Positions 1-10,894 are shown, numbered from the stretch's first letter. The stretch: 64,000 nt of DNA from Verrucomicrobiaceae bacterium (GCA_027486585.1 JAIXOU010000097.1:1-64000), one strand, 5' to 3'. Notes: generated from the sequence alone by a model not told the origin. Translations and numbers: made by a program.

Positions 1-393
1 CAAACGATGCAAAAGCTGCCTCAGTACGACAACGTGGTTCTTGAAGTGCAGCGTTATTTTGAAGCTCGCCTGCAAAGTTTAAAACAAGCAGGCATTTCTC
101 CAGAAAGAATCGTCTTTGATCCCGGTTTCGGTTTTGGAAAGACGCTGGAGCACAACATCTCCCTGATGCGCTCTCTGCCGGAACTTTGTGTGATAGGCAG
201 GCCTTTGCTCGTAGGCGTATCACGAAAAAGCATGATCGGCCGTTTGCTGGAATCGGAAGAACTTGAAGACCGCGACTGGCCAACCGTAGCACTTACGGCT
301 CATGCCCGTGAATTAGGCGCGCGCTTGGTGCGAGTGCATGACGTGAAACCCAATGTCCAGGCCATGCGCATGACCGAGGCAATCTTAGGCTAA
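1..393 (+). CDS. folP: Dihydropteroate synthase, C-terminal part (5' end outside window)
   Basis: QTMQ..Y.NVV..V..YFE, RIVFDPGFGFGKT..HN, VGVSRKSMIG and RVHDV motifs; frame is open to base 1. Confidence 0.9.
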   Translation, partial: QTMQKLPQYDNVVLEVQRYFEARLQSLKQAGISPERIVFDPGFGFGKTLEHNISLMRSLPELCVIGRPLLVGVSRKSMIGRLLESEELEDRDWPTVALTAHARELGARLVRVHDVKPNVQAMRMTEAILG

Positions 394-1073
394 CCGCGAC
401 CCCCAAAAATAGCGCTACCAACACGGACGATGGTGGCACCTTCTTCAATGGCGACCTCGAAGTCATGGCTCATGCCCATGGAAAGCTGTGGCAAAGGCGC
501 ACCTCCGCGCTTTTCCAAATCATCTCTGAGTTCGCGCAGATTGACGAAGTAAGGACGCACTTTTTCAAGCGCCAGATCAAAGGGTGGGATGCACATCACA
601 CCTTGAATGTAGAGCCGATCCAGCTCGTAGAGTGCCTCCAAGTGTTCGCGAATCTGCTCTGGACTGAAGCCATGTTTGGAAGACTCAGCCGCCACATTGA
701 TCTCGATCAGCACCTTTGGATGCAGCCCAAGCTCTCCTGCGATACGATTGATGTCTTTTGCAATCGCGAGGCTATCGACAGCGTGGATCATCTCCACCAG
801 CGGCAGAACTTTCCGCACCTTATTGGATTGCAACGGACCGATCAGATGCCAGCGCAGCTTGCTGGGTAATTGCGGGTGTTTAAGGAGAATTTCCTGCACC
901 CTATTTTCCCCAAAAGCTAGCTGTCCAGCCTCAACAGCCTCCTGCAAAATTTCAACAGGCTTGGTCTTAGAGACAGCCAATAGCTCCACGTCAGCCGCAG
1001 CACGGCCTGATCGTTTGGCCGCAGCTGAAATACGCTCGCGAATGGCTTCTAAATTTGTCTGAATCTCACTCAT
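390..1073 (-). CDS. YggS/PLPBP family pyridoxal phosphate enzyme
   Basis: LLAVSKTKP, FGENRVQE, WHLIGPLQSNKVR, LSMGMSHDFEVAIEEGATIVRVGSAIFG motifs. Confidence 0.95.
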   Translation of the reverse strand: MSEIQTNLEAIRERISAAAKRSGRAAADVELLAVSKTKPVEILQEAVEAGQLAFGENRVQEILLKHPQLPSKLRWHLIGPLQSNKVRKVLPLVEMIHAVDSLAIAKDINRIAGELGLHPKVLIEINVAAESSKHGFSPEQIREHLEALYELDRLYIQGVMCIPPFDLALEKVRPYFVNLRELRDDLEKRGGAPLPQLSMGMSHDFEVAIEEGATIVRVGSAIFGGRG

Positions 1074-1097
1074 GCTAGCAGTTACGTCTTTCGAATC

Positions 1098-1916
1098 TTA
1101 CTCGAATACAAAAGGCAATCCTTGCGCCTTCATCAGATCCCGTTCCTTGGCCAAGAATTGATCCGCCAGTTTGGCAAAGGTTCCATCTTTCTTCATGCGC
1201 GCCAGCGTTGCATTGACCTTGGCTTTCAAATCATCGTTGCCTTTTTTTAAACCCACAGCCCAGAACTCCTCACGCAGCGGTGCCAATAAAGCCCGAGTGC
1301 GATCAGCGTGTTTGGCATGATAATTCATGACGCTCACCTGATCATAGACCCAGGCATCAACCTTTCCATTAACGACCTCCAGCACACAGGCAGCATCCGT
1401 ATCCAGAGCCACGAGCTTGGCTTCAGGCAGCTCCTTCCGACACCATTGCTCACCCGTGGTCGCAATCCGCACCGCCAGCTTTCGGCCAGGCGCCTTCAAA
1501 TCTGCGGCTGACATGACCGCGGAGTCCTTAGCGGCCAAAATAGACAAGCCCGTCTTCACATACGGGTCTGAAAAATCAATCGACTTACGCCGGACTTCAT
1601 TGGCCGTGAGTGAAGAAATGATGAGATCAATCTGACCGCTTTGCAGGGCAGGGATCAGTCCGTCAAAGTTGATGTTACGAAACTCCACTGGCTTTCCCAG
1701 TTCGACACCGATCTCTTTAGCAATGGCCGCAGTCACCCCTGAGATCTGACCTTTTTCATCCACAAATTCAAAGGGTGGATACGTGGCATCAACCCCAACG
1801 ACGAGCACATCACGCCTTGCGCAACCGAGGATAAGAAGGGAGAAAAAGCAAAAAAGACGCAGCAAGAACATGACCCTTAATTTGCAAGGCGATCCACCAA
1901 AGGAAAGCGTCATCAC
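1098..1916 (-). CDS. Amino-acid ABC transporter substrate-binding protein (SBP family 3)
   Basis: Lipoprotein signal (LLILGC) followed by VGVDATYPPFEFVDEKGQISG and periplasmic binding fold motifs; start overlaps the preceding stop (ATGA-type). Confidence 0.85.
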   Translation of the reverse strand: MMTLSFGGSPCKLRVMFLLRLFCFFSLLILGCARRDVLVVGVDATYPPFEFVDEKGQISGVTAAIAKEIGVELGKPVEFRNINFDGLIPALQSGQIDLIISSLTANEVRRKSIDFSDPYVKTGLSILAAKDSAVMSAADLKAPGRKLAVRIATTGEQWCRKELPEAKLVALDTDAACVLEVVNGKVDAWVYDQVSVMNYHAKHADRTRALLAPLREEFWAVGLKKGNDDLKAKVNATLARMKKDGTFAKLADQFLAKERDLMKAQGLPFVFE

Positions 1917-2848
1917 ACGCTAGCCAGCACTTTCTCCATACGCTTTCTAAAAGCCGCTGCCTTGCGCTCCTCACTCTGATTTTCCAGCAAGGCCACGTAG
2001 TCCAGCCCCACGGCTTCGTAGCTGCGTGCCTCATCTTTGATATGCAATTCCAGAATCCGCAGACTTTGTTCAAAGTCTAACATCGCCGCAGTGTTCTCGC
2101 CGAGCTCATGTTTAGCCGTGGCAATATTGCAAAGCGACTGGGCAACATCAGGATCGTCAGGCCCAAGAATTTTTTGGCGGATGGCCAGACCTTCAGAAAA
2201 CATTTCTTTGGCCTGATCGGGAAAACCGGCCGTGTAGTAGAGGCTGCCGAGATTGTTATAAACACTACCGACCTCCTCTGAATCACGCCCAAGTTCCAGT
2301 TCCATCACTTCCAGACAGCGGAGATAGTGCTGCTCCGCCAGGGCATATTTGCCGAGCCCCTTGTAAATCATGGCCAAGTTATTGCGAAGCTGCGCTGCCG
2401 AAAAATCATCCACTGGGGTCAATGCTTCATAATCCGTGATCGCCTGCTCATACAATGGCACTGCTAGACCTTCACGCTGACTGAAGTCAAACAGTGTGGC
2501 CAACTGCGTGCGCAGACGCGCTTTCTCCACTGGAGCGATGTCACTGTATCCTGCAATCTCCAGAGCCTCGTTGTAGCTGGCTTCAGCAGATGCGACTTCA
2601 CCCGCCTCACGCTGCACGTCTCCCAGGACTTGGAGTGCTGCGAAAAGCTTGATCCCATCCGATTCCTCACGCAGATCCGTGACGATTCGAGTGGCTGTAT
2701 TCAGAGCTTCCTCCAACATTCCTCGGCGAAGAAATGAAAGGGCTGGATTCTCGGGCTGAGAAGCGGGGCTCGGAGGGCTATCGGGCACGTTTGGGAAAGC
2801 AGGGTTGGTTGAGTCTCTAGCTTCACGGCATATCCCTTCTCTCATCAA
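1913..2848 (-). CDS. Tetratricopeptide repeat protein
   Basis: Repeated TPR-like units (A..YNEALEIA, A.LRNNLAMIYKGLGKYALAEQHYLRCLEV, GSVYNNLGSLYY). Confidence 0.85.
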   Translation of the reverse strand: MMREGICREARDSTNPAFPNVPDSPPSPASQPENPALSFLRRGMLEEALNTATRIVTDLREESDGIKLFAALQVLGDVQREAGEVASAEASYNEALEIAGYSDIAPVEKARLRTQLATLFDFSQREGLAVPLYEQAITDYEALTPVDDFSAAQLRNNLAMIYKGLGKYALAEQHYLRCLEVMELELGRDSEEVGSVYNNLGSLYYTAGFPDQAKEMFSEGLAIRQKILGPDDPDVAQSLCNIATAKHELGENTAAMLDFEQSLRILELHIKDEARSYEAVGLDYVALLENQSEERKAAAFRKRMEKVLASV

Positions 2849-2867
2849 GCAAAATCATTGACTGAAT

Positions 2868-3431
2868 TCAGCTCATTTTGCCGTGCTGGCCGATCCAGTC
2901 CAGCACCTGCCGACGCTGCACCGGCAGCCGCCGATGAAAGTTTTCTTCGATCGCGCGGGCAGATTCACCCACGGAAACAGCCTTTTCTCCCACCAAACCC
3001 AGATCCTCGGCCAAGCGTAATTCAAAGCGTTCCACAAAGGCACGACTCGGATCATGATCGTTGAGGTAATCCAGAGCCTTCGTCAAAAGCTCATAAATCG
3101 CCAAGATCGGCGCATGAGGCTCAACCACCAAAGCGATAAGCTTCACCAAATAGGTTGCGGCCAAAACCCGACCGTAGCTTTGCCGCAGGCCCAAACGCGG
3201 ATTCGTCCAGCGTGCCTCAGCCAGCGTGTGCAGATCTCCTGATTTAGCTCGAGTAAAACGTATATCGACCGTGAGAAACAGATCCAAGGTTCCCGCAAAG
3301 GGCGACTTCGGCCGTAGCGCACCTTTAGCAATCGTGCGGAACAATCCCATCTCAGGGCAGCACCAGTGGACGATCAATGTCGTCTCCGAGTATCGACTGC
3401 GCCCGATAATGATGGCTTCTGTTTTGTCCAC
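2868..3431 (-). CDS. recO: DNA repair protein RecO
   Basis: N-terminal OB-like TEAIIIGRSRYSETTLIV, GLFRTIAKGALRPKSPFAGTLDLF. Confidence 0.75.
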   Translation of the reverse strand: MDKTEAIIIGRSRYSETTLIVHWCCPEMGLFRTIAKGALRPKSPFAGTLDLFLTVDIRFTRAKSGDLHTLAEARWTNPRLGLRQSYGRVLAATYLVKLIALVVEPHAPILAIYELLTKALDYLNDHDPSRAFVERFELRLAEDLGLVGEKAVSVGESARAIEENFHRRLPVQRRQVLDWIGQHGKMS

Positions 3432-3461
3432 TCGAGCATCTCGCTTGTAAAAAGGCTCAGC

Positions 3462-6353
3462 TCAAGGCTGGAAGTTCACCTTCTTGGGATCACCTCCAGC
3501 CTCAATGAAAGCTAGCAGATCCAGAATTTGCTCAGCCTTGAGTGAATTTAACAATCCCTGAGGCATGGGCGAAACTTCGGATACACTGCGCTCGACAATC
3601 AGGCTTTTGCCGACCTCGATCGTCTCGGGAGTAAGCGGATTAGGCTTCAAAACGACACGTTCATCATCCTCACTTTCTAGGCTACCCATGACCGTGCTGC
3701 CATCAGCGCGTTTAATCGTCACAAAGCGGAATTTTTCATCAACGACTTTGGACGGGTTCAAGATGTGATCCAATAAATCACGTCGTCCGAAACGCGCTGA
3801 GACCTGCACGAGTTCCGGGCCAAACAACCCCGCGGGCAGGCTGCGATCCGTGCTCATCGTGTGGCAGAACACACACTGCGTGGCAATGGCTGCGGCCTTA
3901 CCCTTTTCAAAGGAGCGACCACGTGCCACCTCGGCCAGTCGAGGCTCGAGATCCTCGATTTTCCAAACCCGATACGTGTGTCCAGGCATCGCATGAGGCG
4001 AGAGTGCGACAGGATTTGGCGGGTGGATGACATCCGCCAGTTTCAACAATTCCTCAGGCTTCAAGGCTGCTGCCAGTTCACTGCGCGTGTCAGACAGGCA
4101 TTTGAAGTAGGTGCTGGCTCCGTTCAGCTTCTCCGCGCGATTAAGTGCATCAAAAACGATGCGACGATCCTCCGACGACCAGCCTTCTTTGAGGTAGCGC
4201 AGATACATGGGGTAAAAGAGCAGGTCCTCGCTGGCCTCTGCCTCACGCAACAGAGCCACGCACTTTGGCAGCACCTCAGTCGAGCCCAGTCGAATGAGTA
4301 AGCGAAAAAGCTCCTGATTCATCTCTCGTGAACTCGCAGGGAAAAGCGGCTGCAGCCAACTTAGCAGCTTGAGCTTTTCCTCAGGCAGAGGATCTCCCAG
4401 CCTAGTCAAGGTTACGCTCAACGTTCTTAAAACCGCGAGGTGCTGCGACTCGGTCAGGTCACGCCAGGAAAGTGAATTCAGCCGCGCCAAGATACCAGAG
4501 CGATCTGCCTCTATTCCTACTCTCGCCAAGGCCAGGCAACCCAGAATGCCTGTCCATCCGCGTGACTCGCCGTCGATTTCCTTTTTCCAATACTGAGTGG
4601 GAATCCGCTCCAGTGCCACGCGCGCGGCAAAACGAATGTGCTCATCCTTATGCGAAAGCTGTGCGAGTACGCCGAAGACTTCCTTGGCATCGCTTGGCTT
4701 CGAAGCTTCCAATTCACGTCGCAGCGCACGCAGATCCTTGGACCGTTGACTCTTTTTCTGTTCCGTCACTTGCATTTCACCACGGTAACTGACGCGATAC
4801 AATCCGCTATGTGTCCCACGACCGCCTGTGATGAACCACAGTGCACCATCTGGTCCCACACTGGCATCGGTCACATTCAGAGGCCGACCTGAGACAAACG
4901 TTTCCTGTTGAGCAACATAACTGGCTCCCTTTGCCTCAAGGGAAACCGCAATGATACGCCCGTAACTCCAATCGAGGATGAATAGGGACTCTTCATATTT
5001 CTTGGGAAACTTAGCTCCATACCCAAAGCAGATCCCCGTGGGTGATGACAGTCCGATATCCAAAACACTGGGCAAGGTATCTGGATACCAAGCCGGAAAA
5101 CGTCCCGTGCCTCTGCGCCAGCCAAAGTCTGCACCCGGCACCACATGCAGCACCCGAGTCGGCATGTACCATGGCGCACCCACATCACGTTCCATATCGG
5201 CATCAAAAGTGAAAAGCTCACCATCGCGATTAAAGGCGATATCGAGCGGATTACGCAACCCACCCGCAATCAGTTCCGTGCGACCATCCTTAGGATCATA
5301 GGCGATCACATGACCTGCCGGCAGCTCGACGTTGCCGTCAAACATGCTGCTATCCCATGGGTTCGGCAGCACCTGATCATTGGCCACATTTTTCAACGGT
5401 GAATCCTCAGCAAGAGGACTTGGCAGAAGCACATTGTTTCCATGCGCAATCCAAATACGCCCGTCTGGGCCCAACTTGATGTGATTTCGCCCATGCCCTA
5501 CACCGCCTTCACTGTGCATCAGCTCCTCTTTTCCCTCAAAGACGCCATCCCCATCTGCATCTCGCAGACGATAGAGACCCTTGCTGTTGTTGGCATTCGA
5601 ATAAAGAACTCCGTGTGCATACAGCAAGCCTCGGCATTCTAGCAGCGAGCCTTCGATCTCGCTCATAGCTCCCGACTCTGAATCATAGCGCAGTAGCCCC
5701 TTCTTCTCCTTGGCCAAGGTGACTCTGCCTTCTGGATCAAAAGCCATCGACACCCAGGAATCTTCTCCAGGCTGAGCCGACCGCAACAGTTCCACTTTAA
5801 ATCCTGGCAACAGGGTAAAAGAGGATGGATCAGTCGCCTGACTCTGCGCCCCAGGTTTGGCCAACTGCCAGGAATTGTAAGCATCAAAAGTCTTCTTCAG
5901 ATCGAAAGGATTCTTAGCCTCATCAAGATCCACCCGCCCAACGACGGCTACCTTCCCTTTTGGCGAGGTCCAGGTCTCATCTGTCGGAATCCAGCGCACC
6001 TGCGCCAAATCCCCATTCAATTCCAACCGCGCCGCGACACGTGGAGAAGCTGAGGTGATCGAGAGCACATTAGCGCCTTGCTTGATCAAAGACGTCAGGT
6101 CTATGCTCGTGGCAATCCCACCGACCATGGGTCCTACCTTTGGCATCGGACGTTCATTCACCCGAACCTCCGCAGAGCCTTCGGCGGCCAATAGAAGGAT
6201 GGCTTTCAAAAGGGCCCCTTTTTGCTCAAATCGCGCCTCCACCGTCTCCTGGGGACCCTCCAATTCAAGCCATTGTGGCACAGGCGGCTGATTAGCCATT
6301 TGTGCATGGCAAAAGCCGACACCAAAGACCCAGAGCATAAAAAAGCGTTTCAT
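3462..6353 (-). CDS. PVC-type membrane-bound dehydrogenase / heme-binding domain protein (beta-propeller + HEAT-like + cytochrome c)
   Basis: Signal peptide; PGFKVELLRSAQPGEDSW propeller; C-terminal CVFCH heme motif with FGPELVQVSARFGRRDLLDHILNPSKVVDEKF. Confidence 0.9.
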   Translation of the reverse strand: MKRFFMLWVFGVGFCHAQMANQPPVPQWLELEGPQETVEARFEQKGALLKAILLLAAEGSAEVRVNERPMPKVGPMVGGIATSIDLTSLIKQGANVLSITSASPRVAARLELNGDLAQVRWIPTDETWTSPKGKVAVVGRVDLDEAKNPFDLKKTFDAYNSWQLAKPGAQSQATDPSSFTLLPGFKVELLRSAQPGEDSWVSMAFDPEGRVTLAKEKKGLLRYDSESGAMSEIEGSLLECRGLLYAHGVLYSNANNSKGLYRLRDADGDGVFEGKEELMHSEGGVGHGRNHIKLGPDGRIWIAHGNNVLLPSPLAEDSPLKNVANDQVLPNPWDSSMFDGNVELPAGHVIAYDPKDGRTELIAGGLRNPLDIAFNRDGELFTFDADMERDVGAPWYMPTRVLHVVPGADFGWRRGTGRFPAWYPDTLPSVLDIGLSSPTGICFGYGAKFPKKYEESLFILDWSYGRIIAVSLEAKGASYVAQQETFVSGRPLNVTDASVGPDGALWFITGGRGTHSGLYRVSYRGEMQVTEQKKSQRSKDLRALRRELEASKPSDAKEVFGVLAQLSHKDEHIRFAARVALERIPTQYWKKEIDGESRGWTGILGCLALARVGIEADRSGILARLNSLSWRDLTESQHLAVLRTLSVTLTRLGDPLPEEKLKLLSWLQPLFPASSREMNQELFRLLIRLGSTEVLPKCVALLREAEASEDLLFYPMYLRYLKEGWSSEDRRIVFDALNRAEKLNGASTYFKCLSDTRSELAAALKPEELLKLADVIHPPNPVALSPHAMPGHTYRVWKIEDLEPRLAEVARGRSFEKGKAAAIATQCVFCHTMSTDRSLPAGLFGPELVQVSARFGRRDLLDHILNPSKVVDEKFRFVTIKRADGSTVMGSLESEDDERVVLKPNPLTPETIEVGKSLIVERSVSEVSPMPQGLLNSLKAEQILDLLAFIEAGGDPKKVNFQP

Positions 6354-6457
6354 ATCTCATAAGATCAGTCCAGCAGCAGCATTCCTTTCAAAACTCAACT
6401 TAGCTTCACCTCCAGACCGAAACTACTTTCGGAAAAGCGCTTGGCGCGCATCTTCCC

Positions 6458-7774
6458 TTGCACATGCTTTCTGCTGTCATTCCCATCATCCAAAAACTCC
6501 GTTCCGCTGGCCATGAAGCCTTGCTCGCCGGAGGCTGTGTTCGCGATCATTTGTTAGGACGCGAGCCCAAAGACTATGATGTCGCCACCAGCGCGACGCC
6601 CCAGCAGGTGATCGCTTTATTTCCTGGGGCACTGACTGTCGGGGCTCATTTTGGCGTCGTGATTGTTCGACAGGGAAGTGAACAGATCGAAGTGGCGACC
6701 TTCCGCACAGACGGAAGTTACAAAGATGGCAGGCACCCAGAGAGCGTGACTTTTTCTACCGCTGAAGAAGATGCTCAACGCCGCGACTTCACCGTGAATG
6801 GCTTGTTCCATGATCCGATCTCGGGTGATATCATCGACTTCGTAGGCGGTCAGAGCGACTTAGAAAAACGCCTCTTGCGCGCCATCGGCGATCCATCAAA
6901 GCGATTCGATGAAGACAAACTGCGCCTGCTGCGCGCCGTCCGTTTTGCCACAACACTCGGTTTTGAGATCGATCCTCTCACCTGGCAGGCGGTTTGCGAG
7001 CACGCGCCTGCCATTCAATCCGTCAGCGCTGAGCGGATCCGTGATGAACTCATCAAAATCTTCCTGCATCCGAACCGTGTGCGTGGCTTTGATCTGCTCG
7101 TGGATAGCGGCCTGATGGCGCAAGTGCTGCCAGAAATCCTAGTGTTGAAAGGAGTGGAGCAGCCGCCGCAATGGCATCCCGAGGGCGATGTATTCATCCA
7201 CACAAGACTCATGCTTAGCCTGCTGCCAGAAGTGGTTTCTGAGCCGCTCGTGCTCAGTGTGCTCCTGCATGATATCGCCAAACCAGCCACCTTTACCGTC
7301 GATGAAACAGGCCGCATCCGATTCAATGGCCACGACAAACTCGGCGCTGAGATGACTGGCGAGATCCTACGCCGCCTGAAATTCCCCAATGATGTCATCG
7401 AGCCTACTCAGGTGGCTGTGGAACATCACATGGTGTTTAAGGACGTTAAAAAAATGAAGAAGAGCACGCTGAAACGCATGATGGCTCGTCCGACTTGGGC
7501 AGATGAGTTGGCGCTGCACCGAATCGATTGTCTGGGCTCAAATGGACTGCTGGACAATTATGAATTCATGCAGGCCAAAGCCGAAGAATTCTCTCACGAA
7601 CCGCTCATTCCACAGCCATTGATCAATGGTCGCGATCTCATGGCCTTGGGCTGGCAGGCAGGCAAACAACTCGGCGCTGTTTTGACGGAGGTGCAAAACG
7701 CCCAACTTGAAGGTATCATCAGCACTAAGGACGAAGCATTGACTTGGCTAAGAACGAACCACGCCCAACCCTGA
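6458..7774 (+). CDS. CCA tRNA nucleotidyltransferase (HD domain)
   Basis: AGGCVRDHLLGREPKDYDVATSA, RRDFTVNGLFHDP, RAVRFATTLGFEI, VLLHDIAKP; an internal start at 6464 is also possible. Confidence 0.92.
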   Translation: MHMLSAVIPIIQKLRSAGHEALLAGGCVRDHLLGREPKDYDVATSATPQQVIALFPGALTVGAHFGVVIVRQGSEQIEVATFRTDGSYKDGRHPESVTFSTAEEDAQRRDFTVNGLFHDPISGDIIDFVGGQSDLEKRLLRAIGDPSKRFDEDKLRLLRAVRFATTLGFEIDPLTWQAVCEHAPAIQSVSAERIRDELIKIFLHPNRVRGFDLLVDSGLMAQVLPEILVLKGVEQPPQWHPEGDVFIHTRLMLSLLPEVVSEPLVLSVLLHDIAKPATFTVDETGRIRFNGHDKLGAEMTGEILRRLKFPNDVIEPTQVAVEHHMVFKDVKKMKKSTLKRMMARPTWADELALHRIDCLGSNGLLDNYEFMQAKAEEFSHEPLIPQPLINGRDLMALGWQAGKQLGAVLTEVQNAQLEGIISTKDEALTWLRTNHAQP

Positions 7775-7783
7775 TGCCACCTC

Positions 7784-8704
7784 ATGCAAGTCGAGCGTGA
7801 AAAGATTCAAATTCCCAGCGGACATTCTTTTCGCTTGTTACGCTGGTCACGCTCAGTCCGTGACGTGGAGTGCGTTGTGGCTCCCGGAAAGATCGAAAAG
7901 ATCGTCGGTGAGGGCACGCGCTGGCATTTCCACGCGGAGATGGAGCTCACGCTATTCGCAGAGGGCAGTGGCTCACGCTTTGTTGGCGACCATATTGGTT
8001 CCTTTGAGGCAGGTGATCTTGTCCTACTTGGAAGCAAATTGCCGCACTACTGGCATACGAAAGGCAACTCCTGCGGCATTTCCGTTCAATGGCATTTCCC
8101 AGAGGGGCACCCCTTCTGGGCTTTCCCCGAAAATTTAGCGCTGCGAGAGCTTTTTGAGCAGGCGGGCCGCGGGCTGAGACTGAGCGGATCAACTGCAGCC
8201 CGCATTTCGATTTTGCTTCATGAAATGAGGCAGACCCAGGGAGTCGAACAACTAGCGCTTTTACTGCGCACCCTGGCCCTGATCGCCTCGGCCCCCGAAA
8301 CAGATCGTTTATTTCTTTCCGTCCGCTCCTTTGCCTTAGCAGCAGAATCCCACTATCAACAGTCGATCTCAAAAGCCATGCGCCACCTGATCGCCCATTT
8401 TCGTGAGGAGGTTAGGCTGGAGGATATTTTAGTTCTCACGGACCTGAGCCGCCCCACGTTTGCACGCCAGTTTAAAAAACACGCCGGCCGCACGATGAGC
8501 GAGTTTCTCAATCATCTGCGCCTCCAAGCAGCCTGCCGCGAGCTTTTGGAAAGCAATCGTAGCGTGCTAGAGATCGCCTTAAGCTGCGGATTCACCCAAA
8601 TCTCCTTCTTCAATCGCCTCTTCCGCCGTCTGCAAAAATGCAGCCCCACCGAGTATCGCGCTCGGCAGGAACGGGCAAACGGACGTCAAAAGGCAGCATT
8701 TTGA
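7784..8704 (+). CDS. AraC family transcriptional regulator with cupin sensor
   Basis: N-terminal cupin-like [20 protein letters not shown]-terminal AraC HTH ([55 protein letters not shown]). Confidence 0.9.
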   Translation: MQVEREKIQIPSGHSFRLLRWSRSVRDVECVVAPGKIEKIVGEGTRWHFHAEMELTLFAEGSGSRFVGDHIGSFEAGDLVLLGSKLPHYWHTKGNSCGISVQWHFPEGHPFWAFPENLALRELFEQAGRGLRLSGSTAARISILLHEMRQTQGVEQLALLLRTLALIASAPETDRLFLSVRSFALAAESHYQQSISKAMRHLIAHFREEVRLEDILVLTDLSRPTFARQFKKHAGRTMSEFLNHLRLQAACRELLESNRSVLEIALSCGFTQISFFNRLFRRLQKCSPTEYRARQERANGRQKAAF

Positions 8705-8786
8705 CGACTCCACTCATCAGCCGGAGACGTTGCTTCTTTTTAGCGGCAAGTTTGACAATGCCTGCCGACACTCTTTCATTACCACC

Positions 8787-9437
8787 ATGTCCCAATCTTC
8801 ATCCGATTTCCCCACCATGATTTCTCCGCCCTCTAACTTCATCGTCCCGATGGTGATCGAGAGTGAAGGGCGCATGGAGCGCTCTTACGATATCTATTCC
8901 CGCCTATTGAAGGATCGCATCATCTTCCTCGGCAGCGACGTGAATGATCAAGTGGCCAATGTCATCATCGCCCAGTTCCTATTCCTTCAGATGCAGGACC
9001 CGAAGAAAGACATTCATTTTTACATCAACAGCCCTGGTGGTTCTGTCACTGCTGGCCTAGCCATCTATGACACGATGCAGTTCGTCACCTGTGACGTGAA
9101 CACCTATTGCATCGGTATCTGCGCCAGCATGGGCGCTGTCCTATTAGCCGCAGGCACGAAAGGCAAACGTTTCGCTCTGCCAAACAGCGACATCATGATC
9201 CATCAGGTCTCTGGTGGTGCCCGCGGAACGGCCAGTGATGTGGAGCGCACCGTGGACTTCATGTACAAACTGAAGCGCCGGTTGAACCGCATCCTGGCTC
9301 TTCATTGCGGTAAAACCCCTGAAGTGATCGAAAAAGATGCCGACCGTGACAACTACATGAGCGCCGAAGAAGCCGCCGCCTATGGTCTTGTGGACAAGGT
9401 CTTGGTGAGCAACCGCGATCTGGCTGCGAAAGAGTAG
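8787..9437 (+). CDS. clpP: ATP-dependent Clp protease proteolytic subunit
   Basis: [28 protein letters not shown], catalytic CASMGA Ser, MIHQ His, [18 protein letters not shown]; start placed at the internal [14 protein letters not shown]. Confidence 0.95.
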   Translation: MSQSSSDFPTMISPPSNFIVPMVIESEGRMERSYDIYSRLLKDRIIFLGSDVNDQVANVIIAQFLFLQMQDPKKDIHFYINSPGGSVTAGLAIYDTMQFVTCDVNTYCIGICASMGAVLLAAGTKGKRFALPNSDIMIHQVSGGARGTASDVERTVDFMYKLKRRLNRILALHCGKTPEVIEKDADRDNYMSAEEAAAYGLVDKVLVSNRDLAAKE

Positions 9438-9460
9438 TCCGAAACTTCACCCCATTTGAG

Positions 9461-9490
9461 CAGGCGGGCCGAGAGGTCCGCCTGTTTTGT
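9461..9490 (+). terminator. Rho-independent terminator downstream of clpP
   Basis: CAGGCGGGCC-GAGA-GGTCCGCCTG 10-bp stem (one G-T) followed by TTTTGT. Confidence 0.85.
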
Positions 9491-9513
9491 ATGAGAAAGG
9501 GATTCAAGCCCAG

Positions 9514-10176
9514 TCACTCATCACGGCAACGGCGTATCGCGATGTAGGACTTTGGCAGAAAAGGCAAAAGATACTCCGTGTGAATTTCGCAGTCTGGAAA
9601 AAGGATGTTCATTTCCTTCCGTGTAATCAGTCTTGTCGTTTCGACCATCTCTTCGATTTCCGCTTTGGAAGGGCGAGTCATCCACCCCCAAAACGTAAAA
9701 TGACGAAGCATCTTCCGCTGTACGGACCGTGGCAACCAGTGCACAAAAGGTGTTAAGTAATGAGGCTCAATCGGACACTCAAATGCAGGCGTCTGACACC
9801 AGACTGAGCGACCTACACGGCAGAGTTCTTGCGCGAACTGAATTTGATCTTCCCACGTTCCGACATGCTCAATCACACTATTACTGTAAGCAATGTCGTA
9901 GCTCTGATTGGTAAACGTCAGCTGACAGCCATTGCCAACCAAAGTCCGAATGGAATGCAAAGGAAAGTCCTCCTGTTTGAATGCCACCTCGTGCACATTC
10001 AAAGTATCAATTCGGCCGACGACAGGCTCCTGATTCGTCCATGTGCCAGGGTACCCACCTACGTCTAGTAGCGATGCTGTGCGCAGTGGTTTAAGCCGCT
10101 GAACAAAAAGTTTAAACCGCTTTGCTCTCCAGATTTTAAAGATCTGTTGGTACACCGTGCTGATTTTGAAGGCCAT
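9514..10176 (-). CDS. Class I SAM-dependent methyltransferase
   Basis: SLLDVGGYPGTW, YDIAYSNSVIEHVGTWEDQIQFAQELCRVGR motif I/post-I pattern. Confidence 0.75.
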   Translation of the reverse strand: MAFKISTVYQQIFKIWRAKRFKLFVQRLKPLRTASLLDVGGYPGTWTNQEPVVGRIDTLNVHEVAFKQEDFPLHSIRTLVGNGCQLTFTNQSYDIAYSNSVIEHVGTWEDQIQFAQELCRVGRSVWCQTPAFECPIEPHYLTPFVHWLPRSVQRKMLRHFTFWGWMTRPSKAEIEEMVETTRLITRKEMNILFPDCEIHTEYLLPFLPKSYIAIRRCRDE

Positions 10177-10299
10177 ACCTGGTTAAGTCCTATTTTTGAT
10201 ATCTGTGCGCCAGCTGAATATTGCCTAGCCCTGTGTGAAAACCAGAAGTGCACCACCATCTGCATCAGCCAATTTCAAATCCATCACCGACCAAAAGGT

Positions 10300-10338
10300 C
10301 TATCATAAAAAGGCGAGAGGTCGATTAAACCTCTCGCC
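10300..10338 (-). terminator. Rho-independent terminator downstream of the DUF4410 gene
   Basis: Perfect 10-bp stem GGCGAGAGGT/ACCTCTCGCC (10312-10321, 10329-10338), 7-nt loop; minus-strand transcript continues TTTTTATGATA. Confidence 0.9.
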
Positions 10339-10351
10339 GCGTTTGTTATGA

Positions 10352-10894
10352 TTATTTGATATGTGACCTTGCTGTATCGGCAGTCTTTTTAGCAGCGTCG
10401 GCCATGAATGTATCCACGGTCTGAGAAGCAGCTATTCCGCCTCCAAGGCCCCAGCTATTTTTGTCAGCTTTGAGGGTATGCAGAACTGCACCGCTAGCGC
10501 CGTCTGAGAGGCGGATAGTAGCGTCAAAATAACTGCTGCCCGCACCCATACCCACGAGCAGTCTAAGGGCAGCATTACCTTCCACAAAGCGTGTAACCTC
10601 ACCACCAATCACGAGTGTGTTGGCATCAGCCTTACCTTGACGTGCGATCAGTGTGCCAGGCTTGTTGCTGGTGATTGCAGAGGCAATTATGCCTGCAAAT
10701 TTCGATCCCACAGCAGCATCTGCCCCAGAATCTGGACCTGCCGTGAAGTCTTGGATTAAAACCTTGGAATACGATTTAGAGGCGACTCCAACTGCAGCTG
10801 GACTGACTTTTGGAGATGTATCAGATACTGAACCACACGATGAGAGGGCTAGGCTTAAAAGCAGGAGAGAGGAAGTGCGGACGAGGCGTTTCAT
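10352..10894 (-). CDS. DUF4410-like lipoprotein
   Basis: Lipobox LALSSC; SKVLIQDFTAG...GEVTRFVEGNAALRLLVGMGAGSSYFDATIRLSDGASG. Confidence 0.75.
   Translation of the reverse strand: MKRLVRTSSLLLLSLALSSCGSVSDTSPKVSPAAVGVASKSYSKVLIQDFTAGPDSGADAAVGSKFAGIIASAITSNKPGTLIARQGKADANTLVIGGEVTRFVEGNAALRLLVGMGAGSSYFDATIRLSDGASGAVLHTLKADKNSWGLGGGIAASQTVDTFMADAAKKTADTARSHIK

Noticed and set aside
3671-3685. CTTTCTAGGCT match to the REP-like core
   Set aside because: Only about 11 nt, no hairpin or inverted partner, and lies inside the conserved coding sequence of a cytochrome protein.
8787-9437. clpP lacking adjacent clpX as a novel protease system
   Set aside because: Catalytic residues are canonical and clpX may be elsewhere; gene separation alone is not unusual.
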